The notes: a model not told the origin generated them from the sequence alone. DNA of 43,252 nucleotides from Thermoguttaceae bacterium (GCA_017454585.1 JAFTCU010000313.1:1-43252), one strand, 5' to 3'; shown: positions 8,384 to 17,786, counted from the first letter of the stretch. Translations and numbers: made by a program.

Positions 8384-11300
8384 TTACTTCACCATCGCGT
8401 GGAATTCCTGGAGCGAGTGAATGACGATTTCGTCGTTCAGAATCGCTTCGATTCCCTGCGCGGCGGCTTCCGCGGCAGCGAGCGTCGTGAGGTACGGGAT
8501 TTTCAGCCGAATCGCGTCCTTACGGATGTACGAGTCGTCGAACTTGCTCGACGGTCCAGCCGGCGTATTGATGACCAGCTGGATCTCGCCATTTTTCAGT
8601 GCGTCGCAAATGTTCGGACGACCTTCGTAGATTTTGTTCACGTGCTCACATGGAATTCCGGACGACTGCAGGAATTCGTACGTCCCACCCGTCGCAAGGA
8701 TCTTAAACCCAAGACGTGCGAAATGAGCAGCGGCTTTGTGGACGGCTGGCCGATCGTTTTCGTTTACCGTGATCAGGACCGTACCCTTGCGCGGCAGGCA
8801 GGCGTTGGCGGCTTCCTGCGCTTTGTAGTACGCCAGACCAAACGAACTGCACATCCCAAGCACTTCGCCCGTGGAACGCATTTCCGGGCCGAGGATCGGG
8901 TCCACTTCCGGGAACATATTGAACGGGAAGACTGCTTCTTTCACACCGTAATGCATGATGGTACGGTGGTGAAGGTCAAGATCTTTGATCGTCTTGCCGA
9001 GCATGCACTGTGTCGCCAAAGCCGCCATCTGAATCGCGCAAACTTTGGAAACGAGCGGCACCGTACGGCTTGCGCGCGGGTTGGCTTCCAGAATGTACAC
9101 CGTGTCGCGGGCGATGGCGTACTGAATGTTCATCAGCCCCACGACACCCATTTCGATCGCAATCCGTTTCGTGTATTCCACGATCGTGTCGATGTGCTTC
9201 GGCGGAATGCTCTTCGGCGGAATGACACAGGCCGAGTCACCCGAGTGAATACCAGCAAGTTCGATATGTTCCATAACGGCAGGGACAAACGCGTCCGTTC
9301 CATCACAAATGGCGTCCGCTTCGGTTTCCATCGCGTTTTCAAGGAATTTGTCGATCAAAATCGGGCGTTCCGGCGAAACGTCCACCGCGGCCGCCACGTA
9401 ACGGCGCAGGTGATCTTCGTCGTAAACCACTTCCATCGCACGACCGCCAAGGACGAACGACGGACGAACCATCAGCGGGTAACCGATACGATTGGCGATT
9501 TCAAGAGCTTCCTCAATCGTCGAGGCCATACCCGATTCTGTCTGCGGGATTCCCAGCTTCGTCATCATTTTGCGGAACAGGTCACGGTCTTCGGCCAGCG
9601 CGATCGTATGCGGCTGGGTCCCGAGGATCTTTACACCTTCTTCAGCCAGTTCCGCAGCAATGTTCAGCGGGGTCTGACCACCGAACTGGCACACAACGCC
9701 GTCCGGCTTCTCGTAATCGTAAATGCTCAGCACATCTTCGACCGTCAGCGGCTCAAAGTACAGTTTGTTCGACGTGTCGTAGTCGGTGGAAACCGTCTCC
9801 GGGTTGCAGTTCACCATGATCGTTTCGTACCCGGCCTTGCGCAGGGCAAACGAGGCGTGAACACAGCAGTAGTCGAACTCGATACCCTGGCCGATCCGGT
9901 TCGGGCCGCCGCCAAGTACCATGACTTTTTTATTCGGGGAGACCGGGCAGTTGCCTTTGCCCGCCGGGATGTTATAGCTGGAATAGTAGTAACTGGCGTT
10001 TTCCACACCGCTCACCGGAACGGCGTCCCACTGTTCCACGCAGCCGAGTTTCAGACGGCGGTGACGCACATCGGCTTCCTTCTGGCCGGTGATCTGGGCG
10101 ATATATTTGTCGGCAAAGCCGTTCTTCTTGGCCTGGATCAGTTGTTCGTCTGTCATGGCGGCGCCGGCGGCGATCAAGGCCTCTTCCTCATCGACCAGTT
10201 CCTTGATTTGGTTCAGGAACCATTTCTTGATCTTTGTCTTTTCAAAAATCTGGTCAACGGTAATTCCCTTGCGCAGGGCTTCGTAGATTTGGAAGTACCT
10301 TTCCGAGTTGGGTGTGCTGAGGCGGCGGAAAAGTTCCTCGCCGGAGAGTTTGTGGAAGTCTTTCACGAACCCCATACCCATGCGGCCTTTTTCCAGCGAG
10401 CGGACGGCCTTCTGCATCGCTTCCTTGAAGGTCTTGCCGATGCTCATCACTTCACCAACGGCACGCATCTGAGTACCGAGTTTATCTTCGACACCGTGGA
10501 ATTTCTCGAAGGCCCAGCGCGCGAATTTGATCACAACGTAATCACCGGATGGCGTGTATTTTTCGAGCGTTCCGTCTCGCCAGTAAGGCATCTCGTCGAG
10601 CGTCATACCCGAGGCCAGACGAGCGGAAACCAGTGCGATCGGGAAACCGGTCGCTTTGGACGCGAGGGCTGAGCTTCGCGAAGTACGCGGGTTGATTTCG
10701 ATGACGACCACGCGGTCAGAAATCGGATCGTGCGCAAACTGGACGTTGGTTCCTCCGATGACCTGAATCGCATCGACGATTTTGTAAGCGTAATCCTGAA
10801 GACGTTTTTGAAGTTCTTCAGAAATGGTAAGCATCGGCGCAGAGCAGAAAGAATCGCCGGTGTGAACGCCCATGGGGTCAATGTTCTCGATAAAGCAGAC
10901 GGTGATCATCTGCCCCTTGGCGTCTCGAACCACTTCAAGTTCCAGCTCTTCCCAGCCGATGACACATTCTTCGATGAGGACCTGATGGACGAGCGAGGCG
11001 GCAAGCCCTCTATTCGCGATCGTCCGAAGCTCCTCGAGGTTGTAAACGATTCCTCCGCCGGTTCCACCCATCGTGTAAGCGGGACGAACGACCACCGGAT
11101 AGCCGAGTTCCTCGGCAATCTTTTCGCAGGTTGCAACATCATTGGCAATCTCGCTTCGGGGAGTGTCTATTCCGAGTTTTGCCATCGTGTCCTTGAACTC
11201 CTGACGGTCTTCGCCGCGTTCAATCGCGTCGAGCTGAACACCAATGACCTGTACATTATATTTATCGAGGACACCCGCTTTGGCAAGAGACTCGGAAAGG

Positions 11301-11590
11301 TTCAAACCTGACTGCCCGCCAAGGTTCGGGAGCAGTGCATCAGGACGTTCCTTCGCGATGATGCGCTCGAGTGATTCGACAGTTAACGGCTCAATGTAGG
11401 TCGCGTCCGCCATTCCCGGGTCAGTCATGATCGTCGCCGGGTTGGAGTTGACCAGAACGATCTCATAACCAAGAGCGCGTAGGGCTTTACACGCCTGAGT
11501 GCCAGAGTAGTCAAACTCGCAGGCCTGACCAATGACGATTGGGCCGGAGCCGATGATGAGAATCTTGTGGATGTCTTCACGTTTTGCCAT
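8384..11590 (-). CDS. carB: Carbamoyl-phosphate synthase large subunit
   Basis: 1068 residues, matching the roughly 1070 usual for CarB. It makes carbamoyl phosphate from bicarbonate, ammonia (from the CarA glutaminase) and two ATP, for pyrimidine and arginine synthesis in the cytoplasm. The N-terminus KILIIGSGPIVIGQACEFDYSG and the matching second-half phrase KVMVLGGGPNRIGQGIEFDYC mark the two homologous ATP-grasp halves. RPAYTMGGTGGG and RPSFVLGGRAMEV are the two nucleotide-binding loops, and a C-terminal MGS-like regulatory domain carries LATGGTYEFLQSSGI. The start at 11590 (MAKREDIHK) has AGGAAA just upstream. An ATG at 11656 is in frame but sits at the predicted transcription start. carA is not in the window. 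The gene is monocistronic here, with its own promoter and terminator. Confidence 0.97.
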   Translation of the reverse strand: MAKREDIHKILIIGSGPIVIGQACEFDYSGTQACKALRALGYEIVLVNSNPATIMTDPGMADATYIEPLTVESLERIIAKERPDALLPNLGGQSGLNLSESLAKAGVLDKYNVQVIGVQLDAIERGEDRQEFKDTMAKLGIDTPRSEIANDVATCEKIAEELGYPVVVRPAYTMGGTGGGIVYNLEELRTIANRGLAASLVHQVLIEECVIGWEELELEVVRDAKGQMITVCFIENIDPMGVHTGDSFCSAPMLTISEELQKRLQDYAYKIVDAIQVIGGTNVQFAHDPISDRVVVIEINPRTSRSSALASKATGFPIALVSARLASGMTLDEMPYWRDGTLEKYTPSGDYVVIKFARWAFEKFHGVEDKLGTQMRAVGEVMSIGKTFKEAMQKAVRSLEKGRMGMGFVKDFHKLSGEELFRRLSTPNSERYFQIYEALRKGITVDQIFEKTKIKKWFLNQIKELVDEEEALIAAGAAMTDEQLIQAKKNGFADKYIAQITGQKEADVRHRRLKLGCVEQWDAVPVSGVENASYYYSSYNIPAGKGNCPVSPNKKVMVLGGGPNRIGQGIEFDYCCVHASFALRKAGYETIMVNCNPETVSTDYDTSNKLYFEPLTVEDVLSIYDYEKPDGVVCQFGGQTPLNIAAELAEEGVKILGTQPHTIALAEDRDLFRKMMTKLGIPQTESGMASTIEEALEIANRIGYPLMVRPSFVLGGRAMEVVYDEDHLRRYVAAAVDVSPERPILIDKFLENAMETEADAICDGTDAFVPAVMEHIELAGIHSGDSACVIPPKSIPPKHIDTIVEYTKRIAIEMGVVGLMNIQYAIARDTVYILEANPRASRTVPLVSKVCAIQMAALATQCMLGKTIKDLDLHHRTIMHYGVKEAVFPFNMFPEVDPILGPEMRSTGEVLGMCSSFGLAYYKAQEAANACLPRKGTVLITVNENDRPAVHKAAAHFARLGFKILATGGTYEFLQSSGIPCEHVNKIYEGRPNICDALKNGEIQLVINTPAGPSSKFDDSYIRKDAIRLKIPYLTTLAAAEAAAQGIEAILNDEIVIHSLQEFHAMVK

Positions 11591-11665
11591 TTTTTTTCCT
11601 CGCAGTGTGAAAAACAGGAAAGACTGCCTGAATACAGATAAGCACAGTCCATACAAATTAGATAG

Positions 11666-11693
11666 AGTATAAACCCGTGGGGGAATTTTTCAA
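11666..11693 (-). promoter_or_regulatory. carB promoter
   Basis: On the minus strand TTGAAA at 11693-11688, a 16-base spacer and TATACT at 11671-11666. Transcription would start near 11659, leaving a leader of about 70 bases. No attenuator-like structure is obvious in it. Confidence 0.65.
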
Positions 11694-11774
11694 GGGGGGG
11701 AAGCAGGGTTTTCGCAAAAAAAACGAAAAAAGTTTAAAAAATTTAAAAAAATCTGAGAATTTTACCCTCAATGG

Positions 11775-11803
11775 TTGACTTTAGAGGGGGTTTAAGGTAT
11801 AAT
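11775..11803 (+). promoter_or_regulatory. Promoter of the exported TIM-barrel gene
   Basis: TTGACT at 11775-11780, a 17-base spacer, TATAAT at 11798-11803; close to consensus. Confidence 0.75.
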
Positions 11804-11897
11804 TCAAGCTTCAGAGATTACCCTGATAAAGTGAAAAGTTACGGCATTTTTGCCACATTTTTGCACCTTTTTTAACCTCAAACTCAAGGAGTAAACC

Positions 11898-12731
11898 ATG
11901 AATTTAACCCGCCGTCAAATGCTTCAAAGAACAGTCGTTTGCGCTGCCGCCTGTGCCCTGCCGGTTTCGATGAAAGCCGCCGAATCGACCCCGTGCAAAG
12001 TCGGGATCTGGAGTTCCAACTTCGATCAGGCCAGACAGCTGGGCCTCGACTGCCTCCAGATTTCCCTGCCGCTGCGACCGACCGGGAACGATTTGCGTCT
12101 GAAAGAGAATCAGGAAAAAACACTCGAAAAATCGGCCGAGACCGGTATTGGGATCGACTGCCTCGCGATGGGCGAGTTCAACGGGAATCCGTTCTGGGAA
12201 ATCCCTGACGCAGTGGAACAGGTCTCGACGTGCATCGACGTGCTGGCCGCGATGAAAGTCAAGAGCGTCCTGATCTCGTTCTTTGGAAAGGGCAATCTGA
12301 ACACCGACGAAAAGTACGACGAAACGATCCGCCGCTTTCGTGAACTGGCTCCCAAAGCCGAGGACAAAGGGGTGGTTTTAGCCATTGAAGCGCCTCTCCG
12401 ATACGACAATCACCTCCGTCTGCTTGAGGGAATCAAATCCCCAGCAGTGAAAATCTTCTACGATCCCGGAAATATCCGTAACCTGTACAATAACGACACC
12501 GATGCGGTCTGCGAGGATATTTTGAAGCTCAAGGGTGAAATCGTAGCCTGCCACGCCAAAGACGGCGGGCTCCTCGGAAAAACAAACCTCGATTACGCGA
12601 AAATCTTCAAGGCCTACTCCGCCGCAGGATTTACGGGTGCGCAGATCATTGAAGGATCCATCGACAAAAATCTCGGTTACGAGGAAAGTATCCGTCAGAA
12701 TACCGCGTATCTGAAGAGTCTTCGTTATTAA
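11898..12731 (+). CDS. Exported sugar phosphate isomerase/epimerase-like TIM-barrel protein
   Basis: 277 residues; AAGGAG lies seven bases before the ATG. The N-terminus MNLTRRQMLQRTVVCAAACALPVSMKAAE is a twin-arginine leader. The body fits the xylose-isomerase-like TIM barrel (AP endonuclease 2 family): an early barrel strand with GLDCLQISLPLRPTGND, the phrase VKSVLISFFGKGN, then GVVLAIEAPLRYDNHLRLLEGI with a conserved Glu, VKIFYDPGNIRNLY with Asp, IVACHAKDG with His-X-Lys-Asp, and the closing AQIIEGS with Glu. Those E, D, H and E residues are the usual metal ligands of the family. The exact sugar is unknown. The gene stands alone between its own promoter and a strong terminator. Confidence 0.85.
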   Translation: MNLTRRQMLQRTVVCAAACALPVSMKAAESTPCKVGIWSSNFDQARQLGLDCLQISLPLRPTGNDLRLKENQEKTLEKSAETGIGIDCLAMGEFNGNPFWEIPDAVEQVSTCIDVLAAMKVKSVLISFFGKGNLNTDEKYDETIRRFRELAPKAEDKGVVLAIEAPLRYDNHLRLLEGIKSPAVKIFYDPGNIRNLYNNDTDAVCEDILKLKGEIVACHAKDGGLLGKTNLDYAKIFKAYSAAGFTGAQIIEGSIDKNLGYEESIRQNTAYLKSLRY

Positions 12732-12736
12732 ATAAA

Positions 12737-12774
12737 GAGTGGGACGTTTCAGAAAACTCCAAAACGTCCCACTC
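12737..12774. terminator. Bidirectional terminator, 13-bp perfect stem
   Basis: GAGTGGGACGTTT at 12737-12749 pairs perfectly with AAACGTCCCACTC at 12762-12774, followed by ATCTTTT on the plus strand. It lies between two convergent genes. Confidence 0.85.
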
Positions 12775-12788
12775 ATCTTTTGTGCTTT

Positions 12789-15700
12789 TTACTTTGATTT
12801 CCCGTTTTTGATTCGGAACGACCGCAGCGACATCGGCTCGAGCTTCACGGTCAATTTCCCGTTTTTCACGGGTCGCTGAACGTTCGCGCCGAGGTCCACA
12901 GCCTTCTGCGTTTTCATCGGGATCGTGACTTCCTGTGTTTTCCCGCTTGCGTTGACGGCATAGAACCACGTGTACTTTCCGTTCGAGTACGTACGAACCT
13001 TAACGTCTTCGGAGCAACACTCTTTCAAATCGTCAAAGGGCACAGCGGGAAGCGCTCTGTAAGCCGCCGCAAACTTTACGAGCTGTTTCTCCATTCCGTA
13101 AGTCCCGATGAGGAACCCGCCCTTCGTAAAGCCCAGAATGTCCTGGTATTTCAAAGGCAGAATGTAGTGTTTCATCGCGTAGAAACCAGTCGGGTTGAGC
13201 GTCGAAACACGCCAGCCGTGCTCGCGGAGCCAGTCGGCTTGCAGTTTTACTTTCTCGTCGGTCCCGATTGCCGATTCCCAGTAACGGTCATGGTGGTGGA
13301 TCCAGGCGTTTCGGGAAGGTTTCAGCGAGGCATACTGCCCCGCAGTTTCCTCGGTATTGCGCAGACGTGCCCGGCTTGGTTCATCTTTGCGATTTTCGGT
13401 CCAACGGTAGTCCGCAGGGAAAAGCGTTTGGTCAATGAACATATTCGGAACGTCGGCGAAGTACTTCGCGTCGATCCCCATTTCCCGATTGACCAGACCC
13501 CAGAAATCACGCATTTCCTGAACGTCGTCGTACTCGCTCGTTTCGTAAATGATTGGCCGCATGCAGTTGATTCCAAGTTTCAGGTCGGGCCGCGCCTTGC
13601 GCAGATGCTCGGCCAGTGTTTTGTACCAGTCGGCTATTTTCCTGCACCGCCAATCGATCCAATCTTCACGGGCGTTTTTCATCAGCCACTCATACGCCAG
13701 CCGGCCTCGATCCGGGGCTTTGTGGTCAATTTCGATTTTAATGCCTGTCTCCTTTTCAAACGCGTCGATGAGGTAGTCATTATACCCGGCTGTAATATCA
13801 CCCAACGAGTGAAGCGCATGACGCGGAAGGTGAAGAATGATCCCCTTAAAGGACGGATGTTTCGCCGCCAACGCCAGAATGTCGTCGAGCTGTTTGAGCG
13901 TCATTTTCTGAACATCCGGGTGCAGCGTGTTAAAGACGGGCGGAGAACCGTGCCAGCCGCCGGGATGAATCGTCCCAGCACTGTGGATCGTATAGGCCGA
14001 AGCATTCAGCCGACCGTTTGGAGCCACGTCGTCAAACGTGATACGTGGGACCGGGAACGTCACGTTGTTCTGGTTGAACGTCCCCATGAATTCCAGCCCT
14101 TCACGGTCAAAATCGGAAAGAATCCCATCGAAGAAACACTGCACGTGACTGCGCGGATTGTAAAGGTCGCCAATCGGTCCATGGTACCAGACCATCGGGT
14201 AAGCGAGCATGTTCTGACCACTATATTTCATATAGGAAACGATATTCGCGAGCATAACCGGGTAGTCTTCCAGGTTCGAGCCGTTCACGCCGAAATCGCA
14301 GTTGATCGCCGGGTCCTCGAAGTAGATCCCGACCGGGCGTGTCCAACCGTCAACGGGGTGGGCGGGGTTGATTCGGGCGATTGGAAGTTCCGGGTTCAGA
14401 ACCTCGTAAATACGGATCGTTCCGATGGCCGCACCGCCGCCAACGCATTCACCGTTCGGGCAGTTTGGATTCTTCGTCTCGACCGGTGTCACGGTCCGGT
14501 TCGTCGTAAAGACCAGTGCGTAATCATCAGCACGGGACCAGAGCAGATCGCGCTGAACGATCCACTTCCCCGTGTTCGGGTACTCGTCACCGGTGCAGTA
14601 GCCGGTTTGAAGCTCGTACTCGGTTCCGGCGGTGAGTTTGGCGGATTGCGCGATAATGTCCACCGTCCGCATTTTATCATCTGGAATTTCCCACTCGAAG
14701 CAGTAGAGTTTTCCCTTCTGAATGGCCGGCAGATGAATTGCGAAGCGGAAGCCTTTTTCATTCTTCATTTCCAGATACTTACGCCCGTCAAGTTCTCCAA
14801 CGGCCTTCTCGCCAAAACTGGTGATCCGATCTGCCGGGAGCGTCGTCGGGTCGATCTCCTCAATGAGCTTCAGCTTCAGTTCGTCTGTCCAGAGGTTTTT
14901 CAGTGCGCTTTCTTTCCGTATCTTCTCTTCTTCGGCCTTCAGGGTTTCTTCCGAATGGAGGACCGGAAGGACCGGGATAATGCGCGAGTCGGCAAGAATT
15001 TCCCCGTTGCGGTCTTTCTGGAAAACGTGCAGACGCAGGAATTTAATCCTTTGCCCCTTTGGAGTGGTCTGCGGGTTTAACTTCACGTTGAAGTGGATCG
15101 GTGTGACTTTACTGGCCGGGAAATGGGCTTCAAGTTCCTCAACCGGTTCGGGCTGATCATCGACAAAGATTTTGACAGTCCCCTCCAAATCGTCTTTGGC
15201 CTTGTTCTGGACCGAGCCTGAGATTTGGACCTCCTTTTCAGCCAGGACGCAGAGCGTGCCATCTCTTTTCAGGGAGATGGGCCTAAACTCGCGGTAAAGC
15301 CCCTGGATCTCTTCCGGGGTTAGTGGGGCCGAGAAGATTTTCAGCTCGTCCAGATTTCCTTCGAGGCATTGCCACCCCGGCAGACCGCCAACGCAGAAGA
15401 CCTCCATTGGGAGACGCGAGAACAGATACGGCGTTGCCGGTTTTTGTGGCTGGTAACCGTCCGAAATGGATCCGAAACGTTTCCCGTTCATATAGATTTC
15501 CTTGCTCGCGGGCGTCCAGTTGAAGACCACATGGACCCATGCGTCCCCTTTTTGCATGGGGGTTTGAATGTACTGGTCGTTCATGTCACTCGTATCGAGT
15601 CGGAGCCTGCCTTCATGGATCCAGCCTGCGATGGCGCCTGACCCGATGCGCGTGTTTCCTGGGTATGGTTCACTCACGATGGAACGCCAAGTGTGTTTGT

Positions 15701-16544
15701 TTTCCGGGTCGTTCCAGTCCGGCTTGACCCAGACCGAGATGGAGCCATATTCCTGCCGAATGTTCCCGGTGGTCAGGTACTCGAGGAGCGGATGCCCGTT
15801 CTCACGGAATTCAAGCGCCTGACCCGAGACGGAATCGTCTGTGAATTTCAGATTTTCAGCACGTTTTGGGGATTTTTGACCTTTGGCGGTTTGTGCGTCT
15901 GCGGTACCGTCAAAATTCGCGCTGAAAATAAGTTCTGCTTTTTTATCTTCCAGTTTCGCCTCAGGGAGCGATGCCATTGGAACGACTTTCGTCGCGTAGA
16001 TACGAAATTCGCCTTTTCCGAAGAAGTCGTACCGAAGGCCAAGCTCTTTCAGGTCGTCGGCGATTGCTTTGCAGAAAATGAGTTTTTGGGGCCGACCGTT
16101 GAATCTGATTTTCTGTGCCTCGTAGTAGTGTTTCCCGCCAAGGGTGTGCCCTTCAAAATAGAAGTTCCCTGTCTGCCCCTGGGGGCCCTGAATGGTGTAA
16201 CACAGCGCGTACGCATGGCCGCCCATTGTCTGATGATCCAGAATGTTCGAACGGACCTGGATGTTCCCGAACTCGGATTCCTCCATTCCGTTCGTGTTCA
16301 TGACGACGCAGTCCTTTTCAAGGCGCACGTTGAGTTTTTCCGTCACGGCCTGATTCAGTGCGTAAATCACGAGCTGGGTTTTCCCGTCCGCTGACTTGAG
16401 CAGAACTTTCCCGGGAACGCGCTCAAGTGTCAGGGACTCCATTGCGGGCACCTCGAACGTGGGAGGCGCCGCCGGCTCTGCACCCGATACGAATACCGAA
16501 AAAACGAAACTAAAAATGAAAAAAAAGAACACTGTCTTCTTCAT
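12789..16544 (-). CDS. Large secreted LamG protein with glycosidase-like C-terminal region
   Basis: 1251 residues with a Sec signal peptide (MKKTVFFFFIFSFVFSVFVSGAE). A LamG/concanavalin-like jellyroll spans about 203-422: it opens AELIFSANFDGT, contains GSISVWVKPDW and DAWVHVVFNW, and ends NLDELKIFSAPLTPEEIQGLYREF. Residues 423-750 look beta-rich and accessory. The last 500 residues carry barrel-like phrases typical of glycosidases (VDGWTRPVGIYFEDPAINCDFG, FKGIILHLPRHALHSLGD, LKLGINCMRP, GFLIGTYGMEKQLVKF) and a final beta-sandwich (GKYTWFYAVNASGKTQEVTIPM). I cannot assign a numbered GH family or name the catalytic residues. The start has GGGGGG six bases upstream and the gene has its own promoter. 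Confidence 0.7.
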   Translation of the reverse strand: MKKTVFFFFIFSFVFSVFVSGAEPAAPPTFEVPAMESLTLERVPGKVLLKSADGKTQLVIYALNQAVTEKLNVRLEKDCVVMNTNGMEESEFGNIQVRSNILDHQTMGGHAYALCYTIQGPQGQTGNFYFEGHTLGGKHYYEAQKIRFNGRPQKLIFCKAIADDLKELGLRYDFFGKGEFRIYATKVVPMASLPEAKLEDKKAELIFSANFDGTADAQTAKGQKSPKRAENLKFTDDSVSGQALEFRENGHPLLEYLTTGNIRQEYGSISVWVKPDWNDPENKHTWRSIVSEPYPGNTRIGSGAIAGWIHEGRLRLDTSDMNDQYIQTPMQKGDAWVHVVFNWTPASKEIYMNGKRFGSISDGYQPQKPATPYLFSRLPMEVFCVGGLPGWQCLEGNLDELKIFSAPLTPEEIQGLYREFRPISLKRDGTLCVLAEKEVQISGSVQNKAKDDLEGTVKIFVDDQPEPVEELEAHFPASKVTPIHFNVKLNPQTTPKGQRIKFLRLHVFQKDRNGEILADSRIIPVLPVLHSEETLKAEEEKIRKESALKNLWTDELKLKLIEEIDPTTLPADRITSFGEKAVGELDGRKYLEMKNEKGFRFAIHLPAIQKGKLYCFEWEIPDDKMRTVDIIAQSAKLTAGTEYELQTGYCTGDEYPNTGKWIVQRDLLWSRADDYALVFTTNRTVTPVETKNPNCPNGECVGGGAAIGTIRIYEVLNPELPIARINPAHPVDGWTRPVGIYFEDPAINCDFGVNGSNLEDYPVMLANIVSYMKYSGQNMLAYPMVWYHGPIGDLYNPRSHVQCFFDGILSDFDREGLEFMGTFNQNNVTFPVPRITFDDVAPNGRLNASAYTIHSAGTIHPGGWHGSPPVFNTLHPDVQKMTLKQLDDILALAAKHPSFKGIILHLPRHALHSLGDITAGYNDYLIDAFEKETGIKIEIDHKAPDRGRLAYEWLMKNAREDWIDWRCRKIADWYKTLAEHLRKARPDLKLGINCMRPIIYETSEYDDVQEMRDFWGLVNREMGIDAKYFADVPNMFIDQTLFPADYRWTENRKDEPSRARLRNTEETAGQYASLKPSRNAWIHHHDRYWESAIGTDEKVKLQADWLREHGWRVSTLNPTGFYAMKHYILPLKYQDILGFTKGGFLIGTYGMEKQLVKFAAAYRALPAVPFDDLKECCSEDVKVRTYSNGKYTWFYAVNASGKTQEVTIPMKTQKAVDLGANVQRPVKNGKLTVKLEPMSLRSFRIKNGKSK

Positions 16545-16588
16545 CGTAACCCCCCTTTGTCTGACCGGTCAAAATTTTGAATATGATT

Positions 16589-16617
16589 ATTTTACGGCAG
16601 AGTACCTTCCCCGTCAA
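16589..16617 (-). promoter_or_regulatory. Promoter of the LamG protein gene
   Basis: Minus strand: TTGACG at 16617-16612, 17-base spacer, TAAAAT at 16594-16589, about 45 bases before the start codon. Confidence 0.65.
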
Positions 16618-16839
16618 GGGGGACTGGAAAAAGAGTGGAATGAGTTAGAGACTTTCTATTGTCAGGAGTTGGCCATCCTGTATAACAGAACCAGCACGAA
16701 CACTCTTCCTTAAAAAGAGGTCTTTATGTTTTTTTCAGTTCCCTGATATTTGCCTCAGATATTTCCTTTTCGATTTCACATTCTTGTGGAAAAGAATACT
16801 GTTGCAAGTCGATTTAGGGGACGATGCTTCGACCTGCTA

Positions 16840-16941
16840 CTTAAGGGGGCTGGCTCGCACAAGCGAGACTGGGGGGGGTGGTAAACGCGCCGACAGACTC
16901 CCCCCGGCAGTACGTACCCCCTCAGGGAGAGGCTTTAAAAC
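16840..16941 (+). repeat. Palindromic intergenic repeat, copy 3
   Basis: Has the core CTGGCTCGC-ACAA-GCGAGACTGGGGGG of copies 1 and 2, the right-hand block CTCCCCCCGGCA/TACGT shared with copy 1, and the end GGCTTTAAAA. It finishes 15 bases beyond the stop codon of the minus-strand SDR gene, so here the opposite end of the repeat faces the gene. Confidence 0.8.
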
Positions 16942-16955
16942 GCTGTCCCTCTGGG

Positions 16956-17735
16956 TCAAATATCCACATCGGCGGGCATGTGCTGGATGGAGGTTCCACC
17001 GTCCACGACGAAGCGTTCGCCGGTGATCCCGCGCGAGGCGTCCGAGGCGAGGAAGAAAACCACGTCGGCCAGGCAGTCGGCGGTGGCTTCCTCTCCGAGC
17101 GGAACGTTCGCCCGGCGGCGGGCCCGGGTCGCGTCATCGAGATGGTCCCAGCGTTCGGTGTAAATGTAGCCTGGCGTCACAGTATTGACGCGGATCTTGT
17201 ACGGCGCCAGATCCAGCGCCATGGCCCGGGTCAGAGCGTCGATCCCGCCTTTGCTCGCGCAGTACGCCGCACGTTTGCGGATCGCCCGCGTCGAAGTGTT
17301 CGAGCTGAAATTCACGATCGTCCCGAAACCCTGGCGGATCATGATCCGAGCGGCCTTCTGTCCCATGTAAAACGTTCCCATGAGGTTCACCCGGAACACG
17401 CGCTCCATCTCGGAGTACTCCACGTCCTGAAACGCGGGCCCGATCCCCTGGTAGCACGCCACGTTCACGAGAATGTCGAGTTTCCCGCACTCCGATTCGA
17501 CTTTGGCGTACATCGCGTCCACGTCGGCGGGGTTTGAAATGTCGCCGGGAATTTCGAGGATCTGCCCGTCAAACCCTTCAGCGCGCATGGCGTCGGCGCC
17601 CTTGCGGGTACTTTCAACGGTCGTGGCGTTCATGCAGACGAACGCACCCTCCTGAAGGAACTTTCGGGCGATTCCCAGCCCGGTGTTGCGGCTTGCGCCG
17701 GTGACGATGACGACTTTGTCCTTAAATTGATTCAT
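16956..17735 (-). CDS. Short-chain dehydrogenase/reductase
   Basis: 259 residues, the normal length of a classical SDR. TGASRNTGLG at 12-21 is the NAD(P)-binding glycine motif, GDIS at about 64-67 is the adenine-contact region, serine around 144-145 and Y158-x3-K162 (YCASK) complete the catalytic set, and NTVTPGYIYTERW is the conserved segment after the active site. The structural NNAG motif is changed to NVAC at 91-94. The C-terminal VVDGGTSIQH is typical. It probably oxidises or reduces a sugar or hydroxy acid in the cytoplasm. It is divergent from the rhamnogalacturonan lyase, which suggests a role in rhamnose or uronate catabolism, but the substrate is not visible. AAGGAAA precedes the ATG. 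Confidence 0.88.
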   Translation of the reverse strand: MNQFKDKVVIVTGASRNTGLGIARKFLQEGAFVCMNATTVESTRKGADAMRAEGFDGQILEIPGDISNPADVDAMYAKVESECGKLDILVNVACYQGIGPAFQDVEYSEMERVFRVNLMGTFYMGQKAARIMIRQGFGTIVNFSSNTSTRAIRKRAAYCASKGGIDALTRAMALDLAPYKIRVNTVTPGYIYTERWDHLDDATRARRRANVPLGEEATADCLADVVFFLASDASRGITGERFVVDGGTSIQHMPADVDI

Positions 17736-17786
17736 TCTCTGGTTTCCTTGAAAAAAATCGAACGGGGCTTCTACCTTCCTTTTTTA

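Larger units (their letters stand above)
11591..11897. other. Divergent intergenic region carB / TIM-barrel gene
   Basis: Contains the carB leader and promoter, an A-rich tract at about 11717-11755 (runs of A broken by short T and G), and the promoter at 11775-11803. The A-tract may bend the DNA between the two promoters. The leader from about 11810 to 11897 shows no recognised element except AAGGAG before the ATG. Confidence 0.5.
16545..16955. other. Intergenic region between LamG gene and SDR gene
   Basis: Holds the LamG promoter at its left end and palindromic repeat copy 3 at its right end. Between 16618 and 16839 I see no gene, hairpin or motif worth naming. Confidence 0.5.

Noticed and set aside
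8399..10672. Long plus-strand open frame opposite carB
   Set aside because: Antisense to an unmistakable CarB coding sequence with no ribosome site or domain.
13167..15080. Long plus-strand open frame opposite the LamG protein gene
   Set aside because: Antisense shadow of a well-supported coding frame; the product is Arg/Val-rich without motifs.
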